Origin: Cryptomeria japonica
Lineage: Eukaryota > Streptophyta > Pinopsida > Cupressales > Cupressaceae
NCBI RefSeq assembly: GCF_030272615.1
Contig: NC_081408.1
Location: 335,634,793 to 335,698,792 of the forward strand
Length of the DNA: 64,000 bases
Direction of reading: 5' to 3'
Both the position numbers and the translations under genes were made by a program. Below are positions 1-11,797 of this stretch, one piece after another. The notes under the pieces are model-generated. The model made no database searches. It was given only the letters and a program-made list of their open reading frames with translations, and was not told the DNA's origin. Position 1 is the first letter of the stretch, and the number at the start of each line of letters is the position of its first letter.

Positions 1-1191
1 ACTTTAAGAGGGACCTGATAGGGCAACAAAAATGGAGTGCCTTTGAAGCCATATACTCTGAAAACTATGGAGATAGGGTATAAATAGATATCACCCCAAT
101 TGTGGACAATTTTGATATTCTCGGCAAACTCTTTCAGCCTAATGAATTCCAAAAGAACCTTAGGGAATCTTGGATTCTCTGAATAGATAAGAGTCCTAAA
201 CTTAGATGCAAAACATTTATCAAACTTCAAGAAGCTTGCATCTTCTCTATCCCATGACAACACTGTAACCCATAACTGCACTGGCGTCTTCTCTCCATTT
301 TTCTCTTTCACAATATCCATTCCTTGCAAAATAGTCACCAGCTTTTAACAAAAATAAATGCTTAAGGAGGGAGTACCATCCAAAAGGCCTATCCACTTTC
401 CCATTCTTTATTCCTATCAGTCCTTCATGGATGGCATCAGTGATATAGGAAGCATAATCAAAGGTCACTGGCAAATAGGGGTTCAAAATTTGAGCAATCA
501 TTAGCATGTAATGAGTTGGTATATTTGCCTCAGCATCTTCTCCTAGAATTTGGCAGAGTGACCAATATAATCCTTTGTCCCTAAGGGTAAATAGATTTAA
601 AGAAAACGACTCTTCAGTATTAGGTCCTACAACTGTTAACCCACCTATCTTCACAAAGAATTCTATAAGAGGCCCATTTCTAAGGTGGTTCCTCTACACA
701 CTGTAAACCTGAGCTAGTGATTTGAAATTAATAGGTTCTAAAAAATTGGTAAATTCACTAAGCCCAAAAGCATTTCTGAACTCCTCATTATTTATTTCAA
801 TGAGGGTTTTCCCACTTATATCCTTAACATTTCTTGTGTATGGGTCATAGTTGTGTACAATCTGAGTTAAGAGATCCACATCCATGAATACTCCAGGGAC
901 CACCAATTTGCCTACATCCAACTCCCAGATACTATTCATTGGGGCTGGGGAGTTTCTCATGCCAAATCCAACCTTAAATAAACTGAACCTAGACAACCCA
1001 ATTTGAGAGTCTCTTAGCCAGTTACCCTTATCATATAATCCCTCTCCTTTTTATAGGCGAGGAGCTCTTGACACTAGTTCTTTTACCTTTGCTGCCACAT
1101 TGGTTGACAATGTCAACTATTCAAGGAAATCATCACAAATAACCCTCTCCTGGTAATTAACCTTTCCTGAGAATTCTCTTTTAGGTGCCAT
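1..1191 (-). pseudogene. LTR-encoded ORF, N-terminal third (element A 3' LTR)
   Basis: Function unknown. The ATG at 1191-1189 begins MAPKREFSGKVN, matching MAPRRDFIGKVN in element C (21850) and the 5' LTR copy at 15352. Conserved blocks include WELDVGKLVVPG, FMDVDLLTQIVHNYDP, a short segment ending FGLSE, then THYMLMIAQ and FDYASYITDA. The frame is broken near 990 and 690. The alternation of a short '..GLxE/GLP' block and a hydrophobic helical block loosely resembles accessory ORFs of other plant Athila/Ogre-like elements, but I cannot assign a family. It sits inside the LTR, so each full element carries two copies. Only the part up to the window edge is visible. Confidence 0.75.
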
Positions 1192-1315
1192 CTTAAAAAC
1201 TATGTAAGCAATTTAATTACTAACCCCAACTGTTCTATGACAAATCAAGACCCTAATTAAAACACACTGTTAAGTAATTGCCAAACAAGAGTATAAGAGA
1301 ACCTGTTGTTTGCAT

Positions 1316-1378
1316 GAAGAAATTTGCTTTGCAAGTGAAGAAATTTTCTCTGCAAGTGAAGCAATTCGCTTTGCAAGC
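1316..1378. repeat. 21-bp tandem repeat, three units
   Basis: Three consecutive units of the form GAAGAAATTTGCTTTGCAAGT start at 1316, 1337 and 1358, just upstream of the LTR ORF start when read on the minus strand. The 5' LTR of the same element has only two units (15477-15518). Confidence 0.8.
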
Positions 1379-1559
1379 GCTTCTCTGCAATGAAGCCTTC
1401 ATTCAATTGATGCAAAATCATATACGGTAGTCGGGCTCTTAACTGCGACATTGATATTGCATGCTTCAGCCATCTCTTCAGAATTGAATTCATAGAAGAA
1501 TTCAAAAATTTCACTCCAACAGGTCATAACATGCCTGTGTATTTTCCTTTTTGCTCTTT

Positions 1560-3130
1560 TTCTGTTTCGGAGAGCATAAAATTGTAGCAATTTCGTTAAG
1601 TGAAATCATGCCAGCCGTCTGATCAAATGAGACTTGATCTGTCTTTACGCTGTTTTAACCTTTGCCTTTGCATCTGGGCCCTACCTCCTTTTCACCATTT
1701 CGTAAGCTTTATCCCACAAGAACTTTCCTTTTGTGAAGCTACACCAAGAGTTAGATGGAACTCTAACTGCCCGACCTTTAACCCCTACTGGGACCGTCAA
1801 CCTTTTCACTAACCTCGCCTCATCTTAATGGCTAACAGTTTTTTGCTATTTTGTAGAGGTTAATCTGCTTACACCTTCAGGCCATGAAACAACAAGAAGC
1901 ATTGGATCAATCTTGAGATCAACATCTTTTAAGCGAGACCTTCATTACTTACCCCACTTATCTACCGATTAACAAATGCCACATGGCACTCAGCCATTAG
2001 CTCTAGGAAACTCTTCGGGTTTAGTTCAGAGTCAACCACATGTCTTACTTCCTACATAACAGTCGGTTACACCTTGGTGGGCCTTTAATCACCTTTTGGA
2101 AATACATGTCAATTGACACATCACCATCAAGCTTTACAAGAAGTAATAGTTGTCATTCCACGTCATGCTGGGAAGGACCTCTCTTTCTCTTTCACCATTT
2201 CGCAAGCCTTATTCCTTGCTTGATTTGCAGCCATAAAACAACAAGAACCCTTGGATCAAAATAGAGTTGATCCTTTTTTACCTTTATGGTTTATCTATTC
2301 TTCAAGCCCACTAGCTCTTTCGCCATTTCCCAGACCTTAAAATATGAGCATCTTACTTTCACGAACTCACACGAACCGTTAGATCATATCAAACTTGCCC
2401 GATGCTTAACAACCTACTTGAATCCGCCAAACGTGGGTTGTCTGACTCAGCTTTATCGACTTGGTGTCTAATCATTCCAAAACTGACATGTCAACTTTTT
2501 ATTCGCTGAGAGAAAACATCAGGATCCACTTTATCCTTGCCACCTATATCTGCCAGGTCACTTATTATCCCACAACATGACTCATCTTCTTGGACCCACC
2601 TTTTAATCCTTGAATCCAATTCGTGGACCACTTTGATCTTCGGCCATGTGTCATTATCTTACTTGCCATCTCAACCAGCTGGACTGCTTGCTTGGAACGC
2701 CATGTCATTTTGCTATTTCACAAAAGCTATCTTTCGAGCATCTTTCTCCTACAAAACTATGCTAGTGGTTAGATCTTTGAGAACCTGTGCATCCATTATG
2801 CTTCTTATAAAGCTCTTTTTTCCAGGCCAAAAAACCTTTCACTGTTTCATAGGGCATAACATGTGAGCATCTATTAGCCACGAAACAATGCGAGCTGTCG
2901 ATTTCTCTTGAACTTGATCACCTTTTAGCCGTGGAAAAGTCTTCACCACTGGGTCCTGCAAAACATTTTCATCATTTCGTGAAAGGTAATTTACTCTCTC
3001 ATTTCGGCTACGAATCAATGCCAGCTGTCAGATCTTGAGCGAGATGGAGTCTCATTAAACCAAATCAAATGCACATAGTTGAACATGCTTTTTCCTTTTG
3101 CTATTTCGCATAGCTTAACACACGCGCAAC
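1560..3130. repeat. Degenerate ~130-bp tandem repeats in LTR of element A
   Basis: A core like TTTCGCCATTTCGCAAAGC recurs near 1688, 1829, 2198, 2306, 2705, 2833, 2961 and 3094, in places about 128 bp apart. Between the cores are further shared words such as ATGAAACAATG and GATCAA. The units are diverged, so this is an old array rather than a recent satellite. It lies in the first part of the LTR, where promoter and enhancer sequences (U3) are expected. Confidence 0.65.
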
Positions 3131-3639
3131 TTCACCTAATGAAATGGAAAAAGTCATAGATTCATCTGGAAGTTGCGTGACACTTACTAGACCCGACAAC
3201 ATTAGAAGGAAAAAGACATAAGGCATAGATTTTTATGATTATTTAACAACCACCTAGGTAGATAACAAGGGGGGACACTTCACACGACCCCATGACCCAT
3301 TACTTAAGTGAATAAAGTAATGCATGAATAGAAACCAGAGGGTTTTGATCAGACATTTGATCGATTTAAAACTAAAACCCTTAACCCTTAAAGACCTAAC
3401 ATAGATTTGAAGCAATTAAAACCATACCTGACACAAAATTTCAAAAACCTAGCCAATCATGGGGAAAGAAAACCCATTTCTTAAACACTAATAATAGTGG
3501 CTCTGACTAGGGATGGTTGATCACAAGATCAACACAAGAAACTTAGGAAACTCATGAGAAACAGACCAAAACACAGACCCAAACAAAAACACCAGGAAAC
3601 AAACAAAATATATACAAATAAAGGACCAACTGTGCATGG

Positions 3640-4960
3640 ACTTCAAGAGAAATAATGTTTCAAGAACTATCCATGCATTGGAAATTCCTATACTTCATCA
3701 TTCATATTTTTCATAAAATAAGAATCCTTTCCATTTAAATCATAGACCACAAAAGGGCCCATCCATAATTATTCAAATTTCTTGTGTTTTCACTTGTCCT
3801 ATCCTCTTACATTCCACTGAAGAACAATATCATCAATTTGAAACTTTCTTAATGATGTCCTTTTATCAAAAAGGTTCTTGGACTGTAGTTGGATCTTCAG
3901 ATTTATTTTATGAGCTAGAGCTTTGATCTCTTCCACTTCCACTATCTGAATCATTCAGTTTTCCATAGGTTCAGATAGCTCCATATCTTCAACTTGCAAT
4001 ATTTTATAAACTAGAAGAAGATTGTTTACTGGCAGTCTAGCTTGAGTACCATAAACCAGTTCAAAAGGTGACATTCAAATGGCCTTCTTGACTGTTACTC
4101 TATTAGCCCACAAGGCTAATTTCAACTTTTGGTCCCAAGACCTCTTGTTCTCTTCTAGGATATTCTTGATGATGTTCAAGAGGATTTTATTACTAGATTC
4201 AACTTGTCCATTTCCTTGAGGATGATAAGGTGAATAGTAAGACATGAGTATCCCATGACTAGTACAAAATCCAACAAACTCTTCTGACCTAAAACTCATG
4301 GCATTGTCCATTACTAATTTTGCAGGTATTCCAAATCTAGTTATAACATTGTCCATTAGGAAGTCAATGACAAATTTACTCATAGCTCTTCTTGTGGGAA
4401 TAGCTTCAATCCATTTAGTAAAATAATCAGTGGCTACTATGATCCATCTATGACCTCTTCCTGATCTCTCAACAATCTCTCCAATAAAATCAATGCCCCA
4501 TTGGACAAAAGGGGCTTCCACTGTGACTAGATTTAGGGGTAAAGCTCTTTCATACTCAATTTGGATGAAATGTTTTGACATGGGTCACATTTCCTGACAT
4601 GTTCATGAGCATCCTTGAATAAGGTAGGCCAATAGTACCCAGCCCAGTTATCTTACTAGCGGTCGTCTTAGTAGAGTAATGGCCTCAACATACCCCATCA
4701 TGCATTTCAATCAACACCTTTTTAGCCTGGAATTCATCCAAACACATTAGCAATTCTCCATCTCTTTTTCTTCAAAATAGATCACCTTGAATGAGAACAT
4801 ATTTTTGTGACTTGAGTTTTAGAGTTCTCCTCTGCTTATGTGTCATTCCATCTGAAAATGTAGCATCTCTTAAGAATCGGACTATCTCTGAATACCAAGG
4901 TTTCCTTTCAATACTAGTGATTGAAGTATTTTTGATTTCTACATTATGTATCTCAACATC
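3640..4960 (-). pseudogene. Integrase of element A
   Basis: This is the DDE integrase that joins retrotransposon cDNA to host DNA. The core at 4075-4581 shows WGIDFIGE (first Asp), VMDNAMSFRSEEF (second Asp) and GQVESSN (catalytic Glu), so the catalytic triad is intact here, unlike in C and E. The zinc-binding region upstream is shifted out of frame around 4580-4770. A C-terminal region with a MGPFVVYDL motif runs to about 3650 and is interrupted by several stops. It follows RT and the RNase H-like segment in the usual Ty3 order. Confidence 0.85.
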
Positions 4961-5449
4961 CAAAAGATTAGATTCAGTCATGATCTTGGCTAGACCTAAG
5001 CCTCTCACCAATTTGGTGATCTTTATTTCCAAGTCAAATTCTTGGATTCTATTAATCCATCTGCACCTTTTTCCTGTAACCTCAGATTGGGATAAAATAT
5101 CCTTGACTACAGCATGTGGGACATAAGCAGTGATTTTTGCATTCACTAGGTATGGTCTGAAAGCCTTAACAACTTTAACTAAAGCATAAGCCTGTTTCTC
5201 CATGGTTTCATACTTCAATTCTGCTGCTTGCAAAGACTTTCTATAAAAGGCTATGGGATGTTCATATCCCTCATTATCTTTTTGTAACAACACTGTAGCT
5301 ACTGTATGGTATGAAGCAAAAGAGAACAAAGAGAAGGGCTTACTGTAATCAGGAGATTTCAGCACTAGTGCTTCCTGAATGGCCTTTTTAATTTCAGCAA
5401 AAGCCTTTGAGGCTTCTTGATCCCAACAAAACTTGGTATCCTTCTTGAG
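4961..5449 (-). pseudogene. Degenerate ancestral RNase H segment of element A
   Basis: This segment sits between RT and integrase, where Ty3 elements carry RNase H. It keeps the landmarks PFSLF, LLQKDNEG, HPIAFYRKSL, YALVKVVKAFRPYL and ITKLVRG. The first catalytic aspartate, normally in a DAS motif, is replaced by Phe (FAS, codon at 5318-5320). The same change is present in C and E, so it predates the decay of this copy. The segment probably acts as a structural connection domain, with catalysis supplied by the extra RNase H at 6599-7300. That functional reading is inference. Confidence 0.75.
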
Positions 5450-6598
5450 AAACTTGACAATGGGTTTCACTATCTCTACAAAGTTTGCAATGAATCTTCT
5501 AACAAAATTTACTTTGCCTAAAAAGGATTGAATACCTTTAACATTCTTCAGTTCCGACACTTTGTTTATTGCTTCAATTCTTTCAGGGTCTATTCTAACC
5601 CCTTCCTTGGAAACAATATGCCCCAATAATTTTCCTTCGGTGACCCCAAAATGACACTTCTTGGGATTTAATGACACACCAAATTCCAAAGCTTTATTGA
5701 ACACCTTTTCCAAATGTCCACAGTGGTCATCGGCCCTTTTAGAGAAGCAACTTAGATCATCTTGATAGACCACCATTATGATATTGATGAATTCTTTAAA
5801 GGCTACATCCATAGCTCTCTGAAATGTAGCTCCAGCATTTTTTAATCCAAATGGCATTCTTACATAGACATATGTTCCCCATGGAGTAGTGAAAGTAGTT
5901 TTGAACTATTCATATTCCCTCACAAACACTTGATTGTATCCTGAAAAACCATCCATCATGGACAATAGATCACAACCTATTACTCTCTATAGCATAGCTT
6001 CCATATTGGGGGAAGAGTAATTGTCTTTTAAAGAAGTGACATTCAAATTTCTAAAATCCACACACAATCTAATGTCCCCATTTTTCTTTCTTATTGGGAC
6101 CAAATTGGAGACCCATGAAGAATGTCTTATAGGTTTAATAATCCCCCCTTCTCTTAACTTAGTCAATTCTTGCTGCATCTTAGTTTCTAACATGGGATTA
6201 ATAGGTCTCTGCTTCTGTCTGAAAGGCTTAGCATTTGGAAGTAAAGGAATTTCATGCTGAAAAAGGTCTTGTCTATATGGCTTTAGGTCTTCATAAGACC
6301 AAGCAAAAACATGTTTATATCTTTTCAATAAATTAATAAGATTAGTTCTGACATGAGGGGGTAATTTCTTCCCGATGTATACTAACTTAGGGGATGACTC
6401 AATCCCCAGGTTTACCTCCTCCAACTCTTCTAACTTGGTGGTAGATTGCTGGTGTAAGTGACTGTCATTGTAACTGAACATGCTCTCTAGTTCTACCAAC
6501 CCCTTAGGTATCTCATTTGTTTCCAATTGGACCAAGTCATTTCCAAACATTATTTCCTTATTCTCAACCACCTCCACCAATGCATTGCAATCAATCTT
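5450..6598 (-). pseudogene. Reverse transcriptase of element A
   Basis: This is the RT that copies the element RNA to cDNA. Visible motifs are RKKNGDIRLCVDFRNLN (fingers/palm), MMDGFSGYNQV, FTTPWGTYVYVRMPFGLKNA and the catalytic box VYQDD at about 5760. The usual box is YxDD; here x is Gln, and all three related elements share this. In-frame stops at 5987-5989 and near 5906 fall where the related copies have Gln. There is no frameshift within the domain. The N-terminal part (6580 down to about 6350) is the linker before RT. Confidence 0.88.
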
Positions 6599-7300
6599 CT
6601 ATCCATCATAATCATCAACACATTGAATGAACCTAAGAATATCTTCATCATCAACAAAAACTTGCCAATTATACACATTATCAGGGATGGTAGGCCTAGA
6701 TTTTATTTCCACAGTGGAGATGCCGGTTAGTGTTGCATCATTATTTTTCAATGCAACATTAGCTAGAAAATCTGCCATAATATTTTTTGATCTCTCTATC
6801 CAATTAATAGAAAATGCACTAAAATGCTCAATGACATCCCAAACTGCATGTTTATATCTCTTTAATCTATCATTTTTGGATGCATATTTGGATCTTACTT
6901 GAGAGACAACCAATTCTAATTAGTCCCCTAAAACTTTCAATAGCTAGATTCCATGCCTTTTTGCAACTTCAAGCCCCAATAATAGGGCTTCATACTCTGC
7001 AGTATTATTTGTGCATTGGAAAGACAATAAAAAAGAATACTTAAAAGTGATACCTAATGGAGATACAAAAAGAACCCCTGCTCTAGATCCTTCTTTGGAG
7101 CAAGCTCCATCAAAATACATTTGCCACAAACCATGCTGTTGTGATTCTAATTCGACCATGATGGGGTCAATATTCTTCAACTGGGGTAAGATTGGTTGTA
7201 GTCTGAAATTATCAAGATCCACATCAATCATACAATTGAGCATACTAGGATCTACATTTTCAATTACCCTAGGAGCACGTGGTTCTCTGTACAACTTGAC
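6599..7300 (-). pseudogene. Archaeal/plant-type RNase H (aRH) of element A, upstream of RT
   Basis: This is an additional RNase H domain that would degrade the RNA strand of RNA:DNA hybrids. The motif YFDGACSKEG carries the first catalytic Asp, NNTAEYEALLLGLE carries the Glu, and LGD further on carries the next Asp. It ends with an INWIERSKNIMADFLAN-type C-terminal helix. Stops occur near 6944 and about 24 bp further downstream. Dual RNase H domains are established for plant Tat elements. What draws attention is that this one lies between protease and RT rather than after RT. The same order is seen in element E. Confidence 0.82.
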
Positions 7301-7663
7301 CTGATTCCCATTGATTGGAATGGTGGCATAAGATAAATCCAGTTGGACATTTCCTCCTACTGGTGCTGCCCACTACCTAGACAACAACATACCATAATGG
7401 GGTTTATTGTCAGTAACAATAACATCCATTTTATAAGTTGCCTCAGGGAATGCTTCTATCTTTACTTCAACATCTCTCATTGTCCCTATCACAATTACTT
7501 CCTTGTTATCCATAGCATAGCATTTTCCATATATAGTGGTTACTGATAGTCCTAATTCTTTCATAACACCATAGGGCATTACATTAGCAACAGCTCCTGA
7601 ATCTATCATGCATTTTTTTATCAACCGGTTGTTCACTAACAAAGTAACATAAAAAGGGTCTAT
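7301..7663 (-). pseudogene. Aspartic protease of element A
   Basis: This is a retropepsin-like protease that would process the gag-pol polyprotein. The active-site motif CMIDSGAVANVMP (DSGA form) is intact, followed by ELGL, YGKCYAMDN and a hydrophobic segment ending in YGMLLSR. Stops at 7664-7666 and 7373-7375 are TAG, where element E has a Gln codon in the aligned sequence (TQVDPFY and SRQW). It is in frame with gag upstream and aRH downstream. Confidence 0.83.
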
Positions 7664-10383
7664 CTATGAAGGCTCTTGAGTGATAATGGTTCCAACATAA
7701 ACCTCTGGGGTTTGGAGTTCCTGATCCTTTCCAATTTTAGCTGAACTGGTGGGTAGGACTATGTCACTATCAGATATATTAGAAAACAAAGACAAAGTTG
7801 CATCCCTATGTTCTTTTATTTTCAATAATTCTACTAATGGGATAGTAACCTTCAATTGTGTAAGAGCTTGATCCATGTCAAATGTGGAACTACTGCTTAA
7901 TTCAGTATTAGCTCTAACTCTTTCTGCCTTAAGCTGACTTGCCCTTTTTGTTGTGGCAGCTCCTTGTATATCACTGGTATTTTAATCATCTGTACTCTTG
8001 GGTACATCTTTAACCTGTTCCTTCTTTTCTTGACCGATTTTAGGGAAAGTAGTAGCACTACTTGTTGCCCCCTTTTGAGTAACCTCTTTTATGAACATGG
8101 AACCAGGTTCACCTTGATCAATGTCCTTATTGGTGCTCCTTAAGTTGTAATTGTGTTTTGCTTTAGCAATAGCAGCTTTGGTGAGACTTTTAACTTCTTC
8201 CTCACTAGGCCTTCTAAGATGAACTTCTTCATCTTCAATTGTTACCACATTCAAGGTAGGATGCCATTCTAGTGTTAGTTGTCCTTGAAAAAACCTTTCA
8301 TTATCCAACACATCACTATATTTACTTTGTATAGATTCCTCATCACTTTCTATAATAGTCTCAAACATGTTAATGTCAGGCTCAACTTCTTGTCTCATGG
8401 ACTCTTCAAGGGCTTGAGCCACTACACACTGATGAGGAGAATGTGGCCCATCACAAGCAATACACCAAGGAGTATTTTCTATATTATGGACATTTTTCCC
8501 TTTTAAGGGATCTGGGGTATCCTAATTTTGAGCAATTTTAGGCTTCTCATTTTGGGGTTTGCCATCTTTCCGGTTGGTATTATAAGGCATGTCATGTAGT
8601 CTAGGGGGTCTATCTTGCCAGTTATAATGAGGCTTATCATTTTTGTTCACCTTGATAGTCAAATCCTTCATAGAAATAACCAACTTTTCTATCTTGTCTT
8701 CCTCCTTAGTAGCTTTGCTAGGTTGTTGTTTTGTTTCTTGCCATAACCTACCATCTGTTCTCCTTCCTAACTTCCTAGATGCTTTTCTATTGCTTTCCAC
8801 ATTAATGGCAATCCTAAATGCATCCCTCAAGTTATGTGGATTTTTATCCCTCAAGATATAGGCCATCTTAGAATCAAATGCATTATAATAGGTGTTCAAA
8901 CACATGTTATCATCTAACCTCATCACCTAATATAATATATGCATGGCCTTTTGAAATCTAGCATTGAAATCGGTGACCATTTCATTATCAAATTTTCTAA
9001 TGTTATTAAATTCATTGAGCATGAAGCTCATATTTTTTTTGTCACCATATTGTTCTTGAAAACAATTCTTAAAGTCCTCCCATGACCTAATGCTATTAAC
9101 TGGAAGACCTCTGTACCAATCTCTTGCATCATCAACCAGGGATTGAACAAACAATTTCATTATGACATCTTCATCCACTATCTCATATTCATTTATTAGG
9201 TCCCCAAAAGATTTTAAATGTTCCTCAGCACTAATTGCATTATTTCTAGCAAACTTATGGAGTTTGTCCCTTAACTCAGTAGGAACATGGTTGGGATATC
9301 CTGAGATCCCATCAAAGAACAATTGTCTATACTGCTCCAAGTTGATAGGTCTCCTTTGAAAAGGGTTAGCAACATTATTGTTTCCCATGTTCATTCTGGC
9401 TTTTGGAATTGGGGACTGAGATATTTGGCTATGCTAATTGTTCACAGGGATTTGACTAACTGTTGCTATATTAGTAGGCACAGTAGGCTGAATTTTAACC
9501 GAGGGAAGGGAAATTTGCTGAGGATCAGGCTTACTAAGATCTTCTAATGGAAAAATGAAAGGGGGAGATTTCAGGTGACTAATTTTTCTTTTGACTTCCT
9601 GATTAGCTGCTTCCAACTCAGCTTTCTCTAGCTCCATTTGTAGATCCTCCTTTTCCTTCCTTATTCTTTCCATCTCTCTCTCATGTGCTGATAGCCTATG
9701 AGAAATCTCCTCTATATTTCTAGATCCAGTTCCATCATCTACCCATTTCTGCTTCCCTTTATCAACATTATTCCTAGGAGGCTGTGAATCACTAAGCACT
9801 TCCCTGTTTGGTTGGACTACTGACCTATATACTGGCTTAGCCTTAGGGATTAAAATCTCTCTGACCATAGGGCCTTCTTCATCACTCTTTTCTTTTTCCT
9901 TAGCCAACACCTCAAGATCAGCTATCTGTCTAAGAAGCCTATCTCTCTCCATTAGTTTTGCTTTGACTTCTCCTTATTTGCTTCCTTTTGGGCTCTTAAA
10001 GAGATTAAGTGGTGAACCCTCCTATTTAAATCTTCTATTGCTTGTGACACTTTATCTTCATCAGGGAAATTCTCCTCAGAGTTAGATATATTGACTTGAT
10101 CTATATCAATCAAGCTGATATTTCCATCAATTGCTCTAGGAACAAAATGTTTGATTGCATTTGAACTAGTCCTATCTCTCGTAGACACACTAACATGAGA
10201 TATATCTTGATTTAAAGCATGAGCATTATCTATATTTCCAAACAATCCAGAATGGAAACCTAATATATCATGTTCAGAATCTCTGGAAGAAGAATTAGAC
10301 TTTGCATAAACAGGTCGATCAGGTATCTTACCAGTATTATTATTCTTTTGCACCCAAGTAGCATTTGATGGTTCATGAAGCAC
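7664..10383 (-). pseudogene. Gag of element A with linker to protease
   Basis: This is the structural protein of the virus-like particle. The N-terminal part (10383-9952) is in another frame. Then follows a coiled-coil-like charged stretch (HEREMERIRKEKEDLQMELE, about 9640). The retrotransposon-gag capsid domain at about 9390-8930 shows SGYPNHVP, MKLFVQSL, DARDWYRGLP and FNARFQKAM. A compact zinc knuckle lies near 8425-8463: CIACDGPHSPHQC, a CX2CX3HX4C form that is one residue shorter than the usual knuckle and is shared with E. Stops at 9434, 8927, 8522 and 7982 are in frame. A charged linker leads to the protease. Confidence 0.83.
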
Positions 10384-10772
10384 TGACCTCTTCTGACCTC
10401 TTCATGACTGTTCTGGAAAAGCTTCTTGCAAAGTTTCAGGAGGATGCTTCTTCATGAATGATCTAGTGTTTTTTCCTCCTTGCATTATGCTTGTCTTCCT
10501 TTTTAGAATTTTATGTATTTCACAAGGACTGGTTCCAAGATAATAGAGTCGCCACCCACAAAACTATGGGAATTATAAAAACAAGCTTAGAACAAAATGT
10601 TGCATAGCTTAAGACCAAATCAAATATCAATAGAAAATAGAGGGAACTTCCAAAAGGGACCTCTAGACACAACTCCTATATTTACCGAAGCACTAGTTGA
10701 TTCCACAAACACACAATGATTTTTCCTTATAAATCTAAGCACAAATCTGCATCTGGATCCTTATTATGAATC
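10384..10772 (-). other. Leader of element A between PBS and gag
   Basis: About 390 bp with no ORF that I can support. It contains a second sequence similar to the PBS region (tagagtcgccaccc near 10544-10557) that may be an old duplication. Nothing else is recognisable. Confidence 0.4.
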
Positions 10773-10790
10773 TCCCCAGTAGAGTTGCCA
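10773..10790 (-). promoter_or_regulatory. Primer binding site of element A
   Basis: On the minus strand the sequence TGGCAACTCTACTGGGGA lies 4 nt after the 5' LTR. It begins TGG, as expected for pairing with a tRNA 3' CCA end, and has the general form of Athila/Tat primer sites. It matches the plant tRNA-Asp 3' end at only 12 of 18 positions, so the tRNA is uncertain. Confidence 0.7.
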
Positions 10791-11797
10791 CTTTTGTTGT
10801 TCTCAAAATTTGATTCACTTTAAAATCCTTATAATGATATGATAACTCTACATGCAGAAGAGAGATTAAAGAGAAGGAAACTTTTAGGACAACATATGAC
10901 AAGGTTTGATTAACCTTCTACACTTCAAACCTATCCAAAGCTCAAGTGGGTATACCTTTGTGAATTGAATTCACACTTTTAAAAGATAAATCCATAGCAA
11001 ACCAGTCCAAAAAATAGTGGATCTAATCACCTTAATACTAAATGAAACAAAGGAATGAAAATTGTACTCATGTTCAATATTGATCTACAAGATGTGTAAT
11101 AGACAACCTTGATCTACACCAGTGCCTTATCCAAGGTTACAGAGTCATCTAAGTTCAAACAATACTTCCACAATCAAACATCTCTACATATTCCATCAGT
11201 TTGGCTTCTGCAGATCCCTATACATTCCTAACACACATAAGAATTTATTCATACCATACTAAGCTGTATTCATCAAAATTCAAAGTATCCCAAAAAGAAT
11301 TTACTGGTAGAAAATGATTCCTGCATATTTAATTCCCCTCCTGAAGAGAAAAGCTAAGAAACATATCTACTAAAAGTTGCCTTACAACCCATATTCAAAT
11401 GAAATAACCCTATATTACTCAGAATGAAACAGTAAACACTTGCAAATATACTTGAAGACAACACAAAGCTCAAACTCAAAACCAATGGTCTGTATATTGA
11501 TATTTTCTTCAAAAAGGTATTACAAAAACCTTCAAATATTCTCCATTAAAACTTGGAAAAGCTCAGATAAATTTCTGCAGTGTTTTCTTACAATTCCTTG
11601 CGATACTTTTTTTTTCTAGTCCTGGTATCCATTTATAACAATATGGATGCACACATAGCTTTGGACTTTCCTAGGAGAGTTTGTTACAATCATTACTTCT
11701 TAAGAAGAAGTTACAAAACATTTTACAAAAGCGGTTATAAGTCTCTTTCAACATCCGTGGCCTCTTCCTCTTGTTGTTCTGTTGCAACATTTTCTAA

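Larger units (their letters stand above)
1..3496 (-). repeat. Element A 3' LTR (partial)
   Basis: It aligns with 14160-17650, the 5' LTR of the same element, with only scattered substitutions. Its first base on the minus strand is at 3496, where homology to the 5' LTR stops and internal sequence begins. The terminal TG has decayed to TA (TATTATT against TGTTATC in the 5' LTR). It holds, in reading order, the tandem-repeat region and the start of the LTR-encoded ORF. The rest is left of the window. Confidence 0.88.

Noticed and set aside
10795-11688. A conventional LTR of about 0.9 kb between two tandem elements
   Set aside because: The noncoding stretch next to the PBS looked at first like a short LTR shared by two tandem elements. 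But homology between 1-3496 and 14160-17650, the junction at 17650/17651, and the same boundaries in C and E show that the LTR extends to 17650.
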